Positions 18,901 to 26,422 of a DNA stretch of 64,000 nt are shown here, one piece after another. A program made the position numbers and the translations under genes. The notes under the pieces are model-generated. The model was given only the letters and a program-made list of their open reading frames with translations. It was not told where the DNA came from and did no database searches. The stretch's first letter is position 1. Every line of letters starts with the position of its first letter. Source of the DNA: Acidobacteriota bacterium (GTDB taxonomy: Bacteria; Acidobacteriota; Blastocatellia; Pyrinomonadales; Pyrinomonadaceae); the NCBI GenBank assembly GCA_023389035.1, contig JAEWFC010000023.1, positions 310,001-374,000 on the forward strand, read 5' to 3'.

Positions 18901-19042
18901 GCACCGCACCGGAAACAGTGTCGCGGTCAAGCAGTGCAACACCTCGTATATCAAGGGCTGCGGCTCGCTCGGCAAGGGATTCGGGCAGCGAACCTGACGC
19001 TAAAAAGCTGAAGGCAGATCTTGTGTGAAGTTCAAAAAACAT
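15950..19042 (-). CDS. dnaE2: DnaE2 error-prone DNA polymerase III alpha subunit
   Basis: This 1030-residue C-family polymerase contains the PHP region, then SQGRGSAANSVVCYSLGI, the catalytic aspartates in PDIDIDLPSGDDRE, VDLLGLGMMAVL, a helix-hairpin-helix region and a C-terminal OB fold. Length and lack of extra C-terminal domains fit DnaE2 rather than the replicative DnaE1. The PHP metal ligands look degenerate: LHTRSAFSF and LLDRDTVSG replace the usual HxH/N and DHD/DHG forms, so this domain is probably inactive. Together with ImuA and ImuB it makes the damage-induced translesion mutasome. It lies 20 bp downstream of imuB. Confidence 0.95.
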   Translation of the reverse strand: MFFELHTRSAFSFLASGSLPESLAERAAALDIRGVALLDRDTVSGAVRFHQEAKEQGIKAMIGAEITMDDGSLLPLLPIGLAGYQNLCRLITTVKLRHPKGEHFATRKDIEEHSQGLICMTGGADGLMHRSIRRGDGQRDLAWLNYVFEKRLYVELQRHYLRSEEDVNQNLAGLAHKLHLPLFASNGAYYADKADRELFDVFTCIKNHTTIYEAGKLLSQNAERHVKSASQMLRLFEEFPDAVARTKEIADCITFSMDDVGYTFPDFPVPAGETMDSLLRTLSEKGAVERYGQMTPKIKAKLDHELNLIAKLKLAGYFLLVWDISNFCRSRRILSQGRGSAANSVVCYSLGITAVDPIAGQLLFERFLSEERGEYPDIDIDLPSGDDRETVIQHIYEKYGRRGAAMTANVITYRGRSAIREVGKVFGFPEEQIGPLSKSISHYGVSDFGEMIERFEENGFHLKGDIRTRKFVELYTRILDFPRHLGQHSGGMVISLGRLDAVVPIEPASMEGRTIIQWDKDDCERQGIIKVDLLGLGMMAVLRDTLILVEDHRGEKVDLGKLPTDDKLVYETLQKGDTVGMFQVESRAQINFLPRSKPQTFYDIVVQVAIIRPGPIVGKMLTHYIRRRQGLEEIDYIHPWLESTLKRTLGVPLFQEQLLRMAMIMSGFTGGQAEELRRAMGFKRADKRLAKIERNLREGMAKNAIAEDVQDRIVQNITAFANYGFPESHAASFALLAYASAYLKVYYLAEFTTAMLNNYPLGFYVPATLIKDAQRHGLHFRHVDVNCSDHLFTIEDGEVRIGLKYIKGLRQEAAEAIVARRNADGSYQSVEDLVGRVPVINKKEIRALSLAGALNFGKQVHRRQALWQSELAIQPNGELFAKAKSEEGNADFIKSMTEWQAMESDLRTMAITVGKHPMAFLREDLTKRGVLSAIETHGLPKRELVTVAGSVIVRQRPSTGNSVVFITMEDETGHSNFIVMPDIFERFRRIITHSSFLLIKGISEEGNMIKALYFEPINAFMAEIGSHDFH

Positions 19043-19062
19043 TTGTCTTACAAATCCGCCGT

Positions 19063-20337
19063 TTAGTCATAACCGCCTGTAACGAACCACCCGTCAGGAG
19101 TGCGGGCTAATCGATAGACACAACGTCCGTCCAGCTCCACATCCCACTCCATTTGCTGCCAAAACCCACGCGACCACCACTGAGACGACTGCAACCATGC
19201 ACCGCCGTATTCAGTAACGGTGCCTGAAAAATATTCAGTGCTGAGATGGGCCAAGCGGTCATCCGCAGTGCGGATCTTAGCCTCGATCGGCGGATGAAAA
19301 TGCGTGAGGGCCAGAACGGGCCGGCTCTCGACAGCATCAGCCGATTCCTTGCCGACCGGCAGTTTTTGGTGGTCCAGGGTGAATGATTCCGGCAAACGCT
19401 GATCGAGCAATTCCGGAACACCGACATTCTCCGGCCCGACGATCTTTTTTATCTTATCGACAGTAAGCAGCAGGCTTTCAGGCTCGGGCCGGGCAGCCGC
19501 AAACAGCCCGCGGTCTATAGCACGCGGCCGGGCAAAATGGCACACCAGGCACATCGAAACTATTGCTGCCCGCGGAGGCTCATTCCCGATCCGCAGGTTT
19601 GCAAGCTTCAGCCAGAATGCCTTGTCACGAGTCGGGAAAGATAGAGTGATGGCATATTCAGCGGTGCTTTTATCAGCCAAGCTGAGCGTGATATCTATCT
19701 GCTCCGAACTGAAACCAAAAGCACCGGCCTCAGCCAGCACCTTTCCCATTCCATGTCCGAGGATAAAGATCAGCTGCTCAAAATCATCCACGGGAAAATC
19801 CAGATCGTAATTCCACGTTACCTTTTGCTCCTTCAGATTCGGTGTCAGGATATGAACTCCGTTCTGATCGATCAGGTCTAGGGTTTTGCGAAATTCGCGG
19901 CCGTAACGTGCCGTAAGCTCATTCTCGGGAATGGCTTTCAGGTCAGCCGTGGTTTCCATCCCAAGTGCGTGAAATACGTTTAGGGTATCCGCATCAAGTC
20001 CGATGGCTGAAAGCGGAAGAGGCTGATGTTCACCGGTTTCGATCACGGTCACACCTGACTTAGTTCGGGCGTAAAGCTCTGCAGTGCTTGCATTTGCCGC
20101 CACAGCGAGGCTTGCGCCCAAGTGCCGCGATCGCATTTCCCGCCAAATGCTCTGAGCGATCTGAGAAGGGCTGCCCAGACGGTTCTCGAGTCCCGAAACA
20201 TCAAAGAGCACACCTTTATCGATCACCTCGATGCGATAGGCGAACTGCTCAGCGATCTCGATAAGCCCCGTCTCTCCGGAGTACTCCTCCAGATCGTCTT
20301 TTCCCGTTCCGATGATGCATGCGTATAGTTTATTCAT
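19063..20337 (-). CDS. imuB: ImuB, catalytically inactive Y-family polymerase-like mutasome subunit
   Basis: This 424-residue protein has the Y-family layout (palm, thumb, little finger) but lacks the acidic metal-binding residues of active Pol IV. Its N-terminus reads YACIIGTGKDD, and the second site SIWREMRSRHLGASLAVAAN has no SxDE. This matches ImuB, which acts as the hub linking DnaE2, ImuA and the sliding clamp. DALSAIGLDADTLNVFHALG-type helix-hairpin-helix residues appear mid-protein. The start at 20337 overlaps the imuA stop by eight bases. The C-terminal half is beta-rich (YRLARTPDGWFVTGGYD at the end). Confidence 0.92.
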   Translation of the reverse strand: MNKLYACIIGTGKDDLEEYSGETGLIEIAEQFAYRIEVIDKGVLFDVSGLENRLGSPSQIAQSIWREMRSRHLGASLAVAANASTAELYARTKSGVTVIETGEHQPLPLSAIGLDADTLNVFHALGMETTADLKAIPENELTARYGREFRKTLDLIDQNGVHILTPNLKEQKVTWNYDLDFPVDDFEQLIFILGHGMGKVLAEAGAFGFSSEQIDITLSLADKSTAEYAITLSFPTRDKAFWLKLANLRIGNEPPRAAIVSMCLVCHFARPRAIDRGLFAAARPEPESLLLTVDKIKKIVGPENVGVPELLDQRLPESFTLDHQKLPVGKESADAVESRPVLALTHFHPPIEAKIRTADDRLAHLSTEYFSGTVTEYGGAWLQSSQWWSRGFWQQMEWDVELDGRCVYRLARTPDGWFVTGGYD

Positions 20338-20977
20338 CGCGATACTCGGCCCCGATCGTCCGGAAATCGGGCTTCACTATAAATGGCTTCCGCGTGTTCA
20401 GGTTCACCTGCAGTTCCTGCAAAAGTTTGAAACGCCCCTCGCCTTTCCATAGCGTGCGGTACGGGTCGAAATAGAACGCCTGGTCAGCTGCTGAGCTGGC
20501 CAATGAACGGTTGCCCGTGACCACTAACACCGTACGGCTGTCACGGATCTTGGTGCGGAAACGGTACCAATATGTTTTCGGAACCCTATCAAGCTCTCTG
20601 TGCGGCATTCCTGAAAAATTAAGCCACACCATCCCAAAACCTTTTGCCTGCAATACGTAATCAGCCGCGGTAAATGCATTCTCAACGTCACCGCCGCAGC
20701 GCACCCACAGAAGGTTTTCCAGCACTACGCCATTGGAATCTGCCGAGTGCGGGTCGAAAGCATTATTAAGATCTATCACCGCACATATCTCGCCTTCCCG
20801 CGTCAGCCGCGACAGTATGTTGAGCGTCAGGCTGGTCTTTCCGGCACTCTGGTCACCGGTAAATTCCGTTATCCCGCCCCGCAAAAGCCGCAGATCGCCG
20901 GCCTCCACATACGTACGGCCGACCTTTTGCTCTTCGTGTAGATGTGATAATTTTTTTACTACACTCAGATGTGCCAT
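20330..20977 (-). CDS. imuA: ImuA-like RecA-fold protein of the mutasome
   Basis: This 215-residue protein has the Walker A motif TGDQSAGKTSLTLN at about residues 39-52 and a RecA/SulA-like core with a Walker-B-like strand (VWLNFSGM). It is the first gene of the imuA-imuB-dnaE2-SRAP operon. ImuA family proteins bind ImuB and RecA and are required for SOS mutagenesis. The length is close to that of the short acidobacterial ImuA forms. Start ATG 20977 lies about 50 bp downstream of a good -10 box. Sequence divergence in this family is high, so the name rests on the P-loop plus operon context. Confidence 0.87.
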   Translation of the reverse strand: MAHLSVVKKLSHLHEEQKVGRTYVEAGDLRLLRGGITEFTGDQSAGKTSLTLNILSRLTREGEICAVIDLNNAFDPHSADSNGVVLENLLWVRCGGDVENAFTAADYVLQAKGFGMVWLNFSGMPHRELDRVPKTYWYRFRTKIRDSRTVLVVTGNRSLASSAADQAFYFDPYRTLWKGEGRFKLLQELQVNLNTRKPFIVKPDFRTIGAEYRDE

Positions 20978-21003
20978 ACGTGTTATTTAAGGGCACCTCA
21001 CCC

Positions 21004-21058
21004 GACGCAATTTCTTTGCGTCTCTGCAAGTATATCTCATACATGAAACAGGCGTCAA
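21004..21058 (-). promoter_or_regulatory. Promoter and candidate SOS operator of the imuA operon
   Basis: On the minus strand, TTGACG (21058-21053) and TATACT (21034-21029) are separated by 18 bp, a close match to a sigma-70 promoter. Six bases downstream of the -10 box lies the perfect inverted repeat GACGCAA-N5-TTGCGTC (21004-21022). It covers the likely start site, so it is well placed for a repressor. It is a candidate LexA-type operator; no known LexA consensus was matched. Confidence 0.6.
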
Positions 21059-21158
21059 AAACATTTCTTCGCGCAAATCATAGAAAAATAAGGTGTTAGG
21101 TAAGAAAAGAGAGGCTAAAACCGAGCAGAAAAGGACTTAGCTTATCGTGAAGGTCGTA

Positions 21159-22010
21159 CTATTTTTTTCTGCCCCAGATCGTTGCCCCGATCCCGCCGAG
21201 TATCAAGGCAGTTGCCGATACTAGTCGCAGATCCATCGTCTCCGCCAGCGATATCACTCCGATCACGGCGGTGAGAACAGGCACGGCAAGCTGCAGCACG
21301 GCGGCACGGGTGGGGGTGAGGTAACTGAGAGCCGCATACCAGACCGAATACCCGACACCGGAAGCAAGAGCGCCCGACAGCACCGCGAGCAAAACGCCTC
21401 GACCCGAAAAGTTTATGCCATAAAGAAACGGCAAAGAGGCTAGCAGGACCATCGGCACGGACCGCAGAAAATTCCCGGCTGTGTCGGCGAGCGGATCATC
21501 GCTTCCCTTTCCCCGGAGCGTGTAAGCTCCCCAAGCGATGCCGGCTACAGCCATTAATCCAGCATTCCACAGCGGCGGTGCGGATAGGCCCGGGGAAACG
21601 AGATATATCAGCCCCATCAAAGCCACCGCAAATCCCAGCCATTCAAATGCACTTGGCCTTTCACGCTTGAATATCGAAAAGCCGATCATCGTGATCTGCA
21701 CGAATCCGAACAAGATCAGTGCTCCGGTCCCGGCGGTGAGGCCAAGATACGCGAACGAAAAGAATACCGCGTAAATAAACAGAAAAAACGCTGACTGCCA
21801 GTGTCCGCGAACGCCATGCGTTTGCGTCTTTCTGGTTACGGCGATGAGCAGTGCGAGAGCTGCTGCGCCGGAGACAAGGCGGATAGCGGTAAAACTAGCG
21901 GCATCGATCTCGCCGCTGGCAAGCGCCATTCGGCAGAGTATCGAGTTGAACGCAAAAGCGATGAGGGCAAAGCATATTAATAATACGGCCTTCATTCGGT
22001 GATCGAGCAT
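21159..22010 (-). CDS. EamA-family (DMT superfamily) transporter
   Basis: This 283-residue integral membrane protein has ten predicted hydrophobic helices in two homologous halves of five, the EamA/DMT architecture. The second half starts about residue 145 with NAGLMAVAGIAWGAYTLRGKG. Motifs such as FNSILCRMAL in helix 1 and SYLTPTRAAVLQLAVPVLTAVIG in helices 8-9 are typical. Members export metabolites or amino acids; the substrate is unknown here. It is divergent from the methyltransferase at 22034 and upstream of the imuA promoter. Start ATG 22010 is used; ATG 21995 is an alternative. Confidence 0.9.
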   Translation of the reverse strand: MLDHRMKAVLLICFALIAFAFNSILCRMALASGEIDAASFTAIRLVSGAAALALLIAVTRKTQTHGVRGHWQSAFFLFIYAVFFSFAYLGLTAGTGALILFGFVQITMIGFSIFKRERPSAFEWLGFAVALMGLIYLVSPGLSAPPLWNAGLMAVAGIAWGAYTLRGKGSDDPLADTAGNFLRSVPMVLLASLPFLYGINFSGRGVLLAVLSGALASGVGYSVWYAALSYLTPTRAAVLQLAVPVLTAVIGVISLAETMDLRLVSATALILGGIGATIWGRKK

Positions 22011-22033
22011 TCATAACATAATAGGGAGCAATC

Positions 22034-23101
22034 ATGCGAGACAGCAATTTCAATCAACAGAAGGCTGAGGCTTTTTCGGAAAGCCTGGTCGACGTAATGA
22101 ACAAGAGCGCGATAGCGCTCGGCCTTAGCATCGGGCATCGATGCGGCATCTTTGCAGCGATGGCGGAGCTTCCGGCTTCGACGTCGCAGCGGATCGCGGA
22201 AGCGGCGGGCCTGCAGGAGCGTTACGTCCGCGAATGGCTGGGGACGATGGTTACGGGCCGCGTGATCAACTATTTCCCTGATTCGGCAACGTACCAATTG
22301 CCGGCGGAGCACGCACTGTATCTTACTGAGGGCGGCGACTTTAACATGGCATCAGGAATGCAGTTCATACCGCTTTTGGCCAGCGTCGAAGACCAGCTCG
22401 TCGAGGCGTTTCGGAATGGCGGCGGCGTGCCGTATTCAGAATATCCCCGATTTCACGAGGTCATGTGCCAAGAGAGCGATCAGACAACCGTCGCCGCTCT
22501 CGAACCTTACATCCTGCCGCTCGTTCCGGGCCTTACCGACAAACTTGCCGGCGGCATTGAGGTGCTTGACGTCGGATGCGGCCGCGGCCGGGCGATCATC
22601 CAGCTTGCAAAGCTTTATCCTGCAAGCCGTTTCGCCGGTTACGACTTCTCTGAAGAGAGCATTTCCGACGCCCGTGCCGAAGCAGAACGCCTTGGGCTTA
22701 CCAACGTCCGCTTCGAGGTCCGTGACGCGGCCGCGATCGGCGAAACGGCCCGTTACGACCTGATCACGTCATTTGACGCTATCCACGATCAGGCGGATCC
22801 GGCGGGAATGCTCGCGAGCATCGAGCAGGCGTTAAAGCCTGACGGCGTCTATCTCGTCCAGGACATCACCGGTTCGAGCAAACTGGAAAAGAATCTCGAA
22901 CTCCCTGTCGCTCCTTACCTTTACACCATTTCGTACATGCATTGCATGACGGTCTCGCTGGCACAGGGCGGGCTCGGCCTCGGGGCGATGTGGGGCGAAG
23001 AGCTGGCGGTCGAGATGATGAATGCGGCGGGTTTCGCCAACGTCGAGCTTCATCATCTGAAGCACGATTTCATCAACACCTACTACGTCGCAACGCGTTA
23101 A
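22034..23101 (+). CDS. SAM-dependent methyltransferase with N-terminal winged-helix domain
   Basis: The 355 residues comprise an N-terminal helical, winged-helix-like domain of about 100 residues (QRIAEAAGLQERYVREWLG) and a class I methyltransferase domain. The latter has motif I VLDVGCGRGRAIIQLA, an acidic loop GYDFSEESI and the post-I DLITSFDAIHD. The layout resembles the Rv2258c-type family, methyltransferases acting on small molecules. ATG 22034 is preceded by AGGGAG. It is divergent from the EamA gene and followed by a long non-coding, palindrome-rich region. The substrate is unknown. Confidence 0.88.
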   Translation: MRDSNFNQQKAEAFSESLVDVMNKSAIALGLSIGHRCGIFAAMAELPASTSQRIAEAAGLQERYVREWLGTMVTGRVINYFPDSATYQLPAEHALYLTEGGDFNMASGMQFIPLLASVEDQLVEAFRNGGGVPYSEYPRFHEVMCQESDQTTVAALEPYILPLVPGLTDKLAGGIEVLDVGCGRGRAIIQLAKLYPASRFAGYDFSEESISDARAEAERLGLTNVRFEVRDAAAIGETARYDLITSFDAIHDQADPAGMLASIEQALKPDGVYLVQDITGSSKLEKNLELPVAPYLYTISYMHCMTVSLAQGGLGLGAMWGEELAVEMMNAAGFANVELHHLKHDFINTYYVATR

Positions 23102-23151
23102 CCGGATCGTGCACGGCGTCGAGGCCCAACAGGCTTCGGCGCCGTTTTCCG

Positions 23152-23271
23152 CGATGTTTGTCCCAACGTGAGAGCGTTCGCCTGGGACAGGCTGGGACAA
23201 AAATGGGCGTTTTTGCCGATTTTTGTTCCGCTGCGTGCGCGTGCGAGCGGAACACCGTGGAACAAACATCG
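23152..23271. repeat. Nested 120-bp inverted repeat
   Basis: The outer arms CGATGTTTGT (23152-23161) and ACAAACATCG (23262-23271) are perfect complements. Inside are two further hairpins: TTTGTCCCA with TGGGACAAA (23157-23201) and TGTTCCGC with GCGGAACA (23224-23254). The same short motif, TTTGT(C/T)CC, thus recurs in alternating orientation, as in small non-autonomous or REP-type elements. It starts 50 bp after the methyltransferase stop codon. Confidence 0.7.
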
Positions 23272-23482
23272 GCGTTTTGGCCGTTTTCGTCCTAAAACCC
23301 TTATAAGTGCGCCATTTTATTTGCTGGCGCGCCTGGCGCAGTTTATTGGGCTGTACGCGAATTTTCGCCAAACCGTTCCAAAGATCCGGCGAAAGTGCCG
23401 TCCGAGACCGCGTCCGAGGTCGTGTCCGCGATCAAACGTATTAAGGGCTACGCCCAGCGGTGTGCGGCAAGCCACGGGTCCG

Positions 23483-23518
23483 CGTCACCAAAAAAAGTGG
23501 TGCCGCATTTTGGTGACG
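23483..23518. repeat. Hairpin with CGTCACCAAA / TTTGGTGACG arms
   Basis: Perfect 10-bp arms at 23483-23492 and 23509-23518 enclose a 16-base spacer that itself contains TGGTG complementary to CACCA. A further partial copy (GCATTTTGGTGTCG) follows. There is no adjacent gene for which it would be an obvious terminator. Confidence 0.6.
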
Positions 23519-23722
23519 CATTTTGGTGTCGCTGGTAAACAGAATGGTGGCCGCCGACGCGTTTCGTTGATCAAGCTTTCAAACATCCGACCGATAAACC
23601 GATCCCGCCGCATTATCACCCACATCGGCCACATACGAGATAGCAAACTGCGCGATTTGCGCGATTTGCATGATTTGATAGGAGGTTGTTGCTCGCCTTC
23701 AGCGAGCGGTGTGTGGTCCGCC

Positions 23723-24008
23723 TAGCCTAGGGTTGCACCCTAGGCTATAGAGGTTTGTCGCCGTTGGCGACGGTAACGATAACACGATATGGGCACCGTT
23801 GGCGCCCGGAAATGTCGGGGTATCAACGACAGGAGGCGGGTATGTGGATTCGGCCGCAACCCTAGATCGAAAGGGCCGAAACGTCAGCGTCGCCAAGGGC
23901 GACAGACCTATAAAGCCTAGGGTAAGGCCATTGGCCGCAACCCTAGGACGTCGAGCCGAGCGCAACCCTAGGTTGGCGAACCGCAAGCGTGCGTCGCTGT
24001 AGGCGACG
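23723..24008. repeat. Upstream REP-like palindrome cluster
   Basis: Palindromes in order: 11-bp arms TAGCCTAGGGT with complement around TGC (23723-23747); GTCGCC-GTT-GGCGAC (23757-23771); GTCGCC-AAG-GGCGAC (23889-23903); CCTAGGGT with ACCCTAGG (23916-23947); GTCGC-N5-GCGAC (23993-24007). AACCCTAG recurs singly near 23857 and 23964. The last palindrome lies about 20 bp before the transposase start codon. Confidence 0.75.
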
Positions 24009-24028
24009 AACATCGGTATAATTTCGAG

Positions 24029-24473
24029 ATGCCCCAATCGCTGATCAAGATAATTGTTCACGTCGTTTTCTCTACAAAAGGCCGAAACCGAATGATCCCG
24101 GTCGAGATCGAACCTCGGCTTTATGGCTACATTTCGGGGATCATCAAGAACAACAACGCCCCAAATGATCATCGCGGGCGGAACGGGGAATCACATTCAC
24201 ATATTGATCTCGCTTGGCCGTGCCGATCTCACGGTTCTCATCGGCGATATCAAGCGCGAGAGTTCGAAATGGATGAAGGACAACGGCGTCACGGATTTTT
24301 ATTGGCAGCGCGGATACGGTGCGTTCTCGATCGGCGAGTCGCAGATCGAAGGTGTGAGCAATTATATTCTCACGCAGAAAGAGCATCATGCAGAGCGGAG
24401 TTTTGAAGAGGAATACCGCGCGTGGTGCCGGACATACAGTGTAGAGATCGACGAGCGGTATTGTTGGGATTGA
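24029..24473 (+). pseudogene. IS200/RAYT-like Y1 transposase, frameshifted
   Basis: The reading starts ATG 24029 (MPQSLIKIIVHVVFSTKGRN) and continues, after a +1 shift near 24156-24162 (GCCCCAAAT), to the TGA at 24471-24473. The combined product of about 147 residues carries the HUH motif in GNHIHILISL, WQRGYGAFSIGESQ, the catalytic Tyr in NYILTQKEHH and the C-terminal DERYCWD typical of this family. Removing one C from the C4 run restores a family-like sequence exactly, so it is a single-base insertion or a sequencing error. A programmed shift is less likely. The active-site residues are otherwise intact. Confidence 0.8.
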
Positions 24474-24486
24474 GATCTGTAGGTTC

Positions 24487-24578
24487 GTCGCCGTTGGCGA
24501 CGGATCGACACGCTCACCTGGCCCAGGGTTGTGGCGTTGCCTTAACCCTGGGCTATATAAGTTGCTCGGCGTTGCCGA
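24487..24578. repeat. Downstream REP-like palindrome cluster
   Basis: GTCGCC-GTT-GGCGAC (24487-24501) begins 13 bp after the transposase stop and is identical to 23757-23771. It is followed by GCCCAGGGTT with AACCCTGGGC (24521-24553) and TCGGC-GTT-GCCGA (24566-24578). The shared GTT loops and arm types tie this cluster to the upstream one. Confidence 0.75.
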
Positions 24579-24630
24579 AAAGAAATGAAAAGCCGCTATT
24601 CGCGTCGCGGATATTGCCGGCCAAACGACG

Positions 24631-26274
24631 TTATTGGTCAGTGGTTTGTTTTTCGTCGGAGTTGTCTTCCGCGGAGTGTTTTGTTTCGGGGCGGAGGTGG
24701 GGGAAGAGTATGACGTCGCGGATGGAGTGTTTGTTTGTGAGGAGCATTGTCAGGCGGTCGATGCCGATGCCGATACCGGCGGCCGGCGGCATGCCGTAGC
24801 TGAGGGCGCGGATGTAGTCCTCATCGAGGACCATCGCCTCTTCGTCGCCGCGTTCGCGTTCCGCCATCTGATCGACAAAGCGTTCGTACTGCTCACGCGG
24901 ATCGTTGAGCTCGCTAAAGCCGTTCGCGACCTCCATCCCATTGATGAACAGCTCGAAACGTTCGGCGATCTGCGGGTTCTGCGGATCGGCCTTGGAAAGC
25001 GGCGAGATCGATTTCGGGAAGTCGATGATAAAGGTCGGCTGGATCAGGTTGGGCTCGACGTCGTTCTCAAAACGCTCAATGACCTCGGCGTCTGACATGG
25101 CACCCTCGCTACCGCTCGGGTTTCCGCCTGTGTGTTCAGCGATCGCGTCGCGCATCGAGATGCGTCTGAAGTTTGAGAAGTCGATCTCGTTGCCTTCGTA
25201 GGTGATCGTGAGGCCGCCGGTCGCGTGGCGAACGGATTCCTGCAGCATCTGTTCGCAGAAGTCCATCATTCCGGAGACGTCCATGTAGGCACAGTAAAAC
25301 TCGAGCATGGTGAACTCGGGGTTGTGCTTGTACGAGATGCCCTCGTTGCGGAAGTTGCGGTTGAGTTCGTAGACCTTTTCAAAGCCGCCGACGACGAGGC
25401 GTTTGAGATACAGCTCGGGCGCGATGCGTGCGTAGAGCGTGATGTCGAGCGCGTTGTGGTGCGTCTCAAACGGCTTGGCGGCGGCGCCGGTCGCCTTTGG
25501 CGTGAGCATCGGCGTTTCGACCTCGATGTAGCCGTGGTCTTCCAGATATCGCCGCATGGACGAGATGAGCCGGGCACGCCGCTCAAAGACCTCGCGCGTA
25601 GTGAGCCCGGTGTGCTCGACCTGCAGGCTCGAGGCGATCAGATCGGCGTAGCGCTGCCGCTGGCGGATCTCGGGATCGGCGATGCCGTGCATCTTGTCGG
25701 GCATCGGCAGCATTGCCTTGGCCAGGAACTGCAGGCGTTCGACGTGGACGCTGACCTCGCCTGTATTCGTAACGAAAAGATAGCCCTCGACGCCGACGAA
25801 ATCTCCGTGGTCGATAAGCTTCCAGGCGGCCCAGCCGTTGTCGGGATCGAGCGTTCCGGCACCGTCGTTCTTGATCAAAGCAAAGCCGCCTTTTTTGTCG
25901 CAATAGATCTGCAGCCGCTCGATGCCGTCGGTCAGGTGAACGAAATTGCCGCGCGGCGGCGTCGTCAGACGGCCGGTAATGCGGACAGTGCCGAGCGCTT
26001 TGAGGCGTTCGTTTAAAGCGTCTTTAATTTCAGCGGGCGGGCGTTCGCCGTCGGCAAGACTTGCCTTGACCGCGGCCATTTCGCCAGTTATCGCGACGAC
26101 CGGCCCATGAGCGACCAGCCGCGAAATGGTGTCTTCGGCACCGGTGATCGAGCTGCGGGCGAATTTGTTCGGGTAAACATTGCCGACAAGCTCGCGGAGT
26201 TTTTCGAGGTGCTCAAGGCGCGCCTCGGTCTGGTCGTTGGGCTCGATGATCTCGTCGAATTGCGGAATGCTCAT
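24631..26274 (-). CDS. lysS: Lysyl-tRNA synthetase, class II
   Basis: This 547-residue protein has an N-terminal OB-fold anticodon-binding domain (VRITGRLTTPPRGNFVHL) followed by the class II catalytic core. Visible pieces are RYADLIAS, motif 2 in FEKVYELNRNFRNEGIS, ELYLKRLVVGG and motif 3 GIGIGIDRLTMLLTNKHSIR. These match bacterial LysS, which charges tRNA-Lys in the cytoplasm. It is slightly longer than the usual 490-510 residues because of an insertion in the OB/core region (GAGTLDPDNGWAAWKLIDH). Start ATG 26274 is divergent from mfd. It is the first housekeeping gene after the repeat island. Confidence 0.95.
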   Translation of the reverse strand: MSIPQFDEIIEPNDQTEARLEHLEKLRELVGNVYPNKFARSSITGAEDTISRLVAHGPVVAITGEMAAVKASLADGERPPAEIKDALNERLKALGTVRITGRLTTPPRGNFVHLTDGIERLQIYCDKKGGFALIKNDGAGTLDPDNGWAAWKLIDHGDFVGVEGYLFVTNTGEVSVHVERLQFLAKAMLPMPDKMHGIADPEIRQRQRYADLIASSLQVEHTGLTTREVFERRARLISSMRRYLEDHGYIEVETPMLTPKATGAAAKPFETHHNALDITLYARIAPELYLKRLVVGGFEKVYELNRNFRNEGISYKHNPEFTMLEFYCAYMDVSGMMDFCEQMLQESVRHATGGLTITYEGNEIDFSNFRRISMRDAIAEHTGGNPSGSEGAMSDAEVIERFENDVEPNLIQPTFIIDFPKSISPLSKADPQNPQIAERFELFINGMEVANGFSELNDPREQYERFVDQMAERERGDEEAMVLDEDYIRALSYGMPPAAGIGIGIDRLTMLLTNKHSIRDVILFPHLRPETKHSAEDNSDEKQTTDQ

Positions 26275-26422
26275 ATGGTTCGCACCGGTGACGGAAATGA
26301 ATCATTGATTATAGAAAACGCGGCACGGCACGGCAAACTTTGACCGGATGTGGCACAATCTAACTTCCGCATAAGATCCGACGCTGCCCCTTAGCCAAGG
26401 TTCTTTGCGGTTAAGTGCGTTT

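Larger units (their letters stand above)
23102..24028. other. 927-bp gene-free region rich in inverted repeats
   Basis: No reading frame here has a plausible start, signal or family, although several frames are open by chance in GC-rich DNA. The region holds three kinds of structure: a nested inverted repeat at 23152-23271, a hairpin at 23483-23518 and a REP-like palindrome cluster from 23723 up to the transposase. Short direct repeats are also visible, such as GCATTTTGGTG twice near 23505-23530 and GCGATTTGC near 23650. It looks like an accumulation site for small repetitive elements. Confidence 0.7.
23723..24578. mobile_element. Candidate REP-RAYT element: IS200-type transposase flanked by related palindromes
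   Basis: A single-domain HUH/Y1 transposase reading (24029-24473, frameshifted) is bracketed by clusters of palindromes built from the same two arm types. One arm type is GTCGCC/GGCGAC with a 3-base loop; the other is CCTAGGGT or CCCAGGGTT with its complement. The GTCGCCGTTGGCGAC palindrome occurs identically at 23757-23771 and 24487-24501. REP-associated tyrosine transposases are known to process such palindromes. Boundaries are set by the outermost clear palindromes and are approximate. Confidence 0.65.

Noticed and set aside
23168..23725. 185-residue plus-strand frame in the gene-free region
   Set aside because: Composition is Arg/Pro-rich without any domain, it starts at a GTG without ribosome site and runs through inverted repeats.
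25225..26016. 263-residue plus-strand frame opposite lysS
   Set aside because: It is antisense to a well-conserved lysyl-tRNA synthetase, with no motif; typical shadow of a GC-rich gene.
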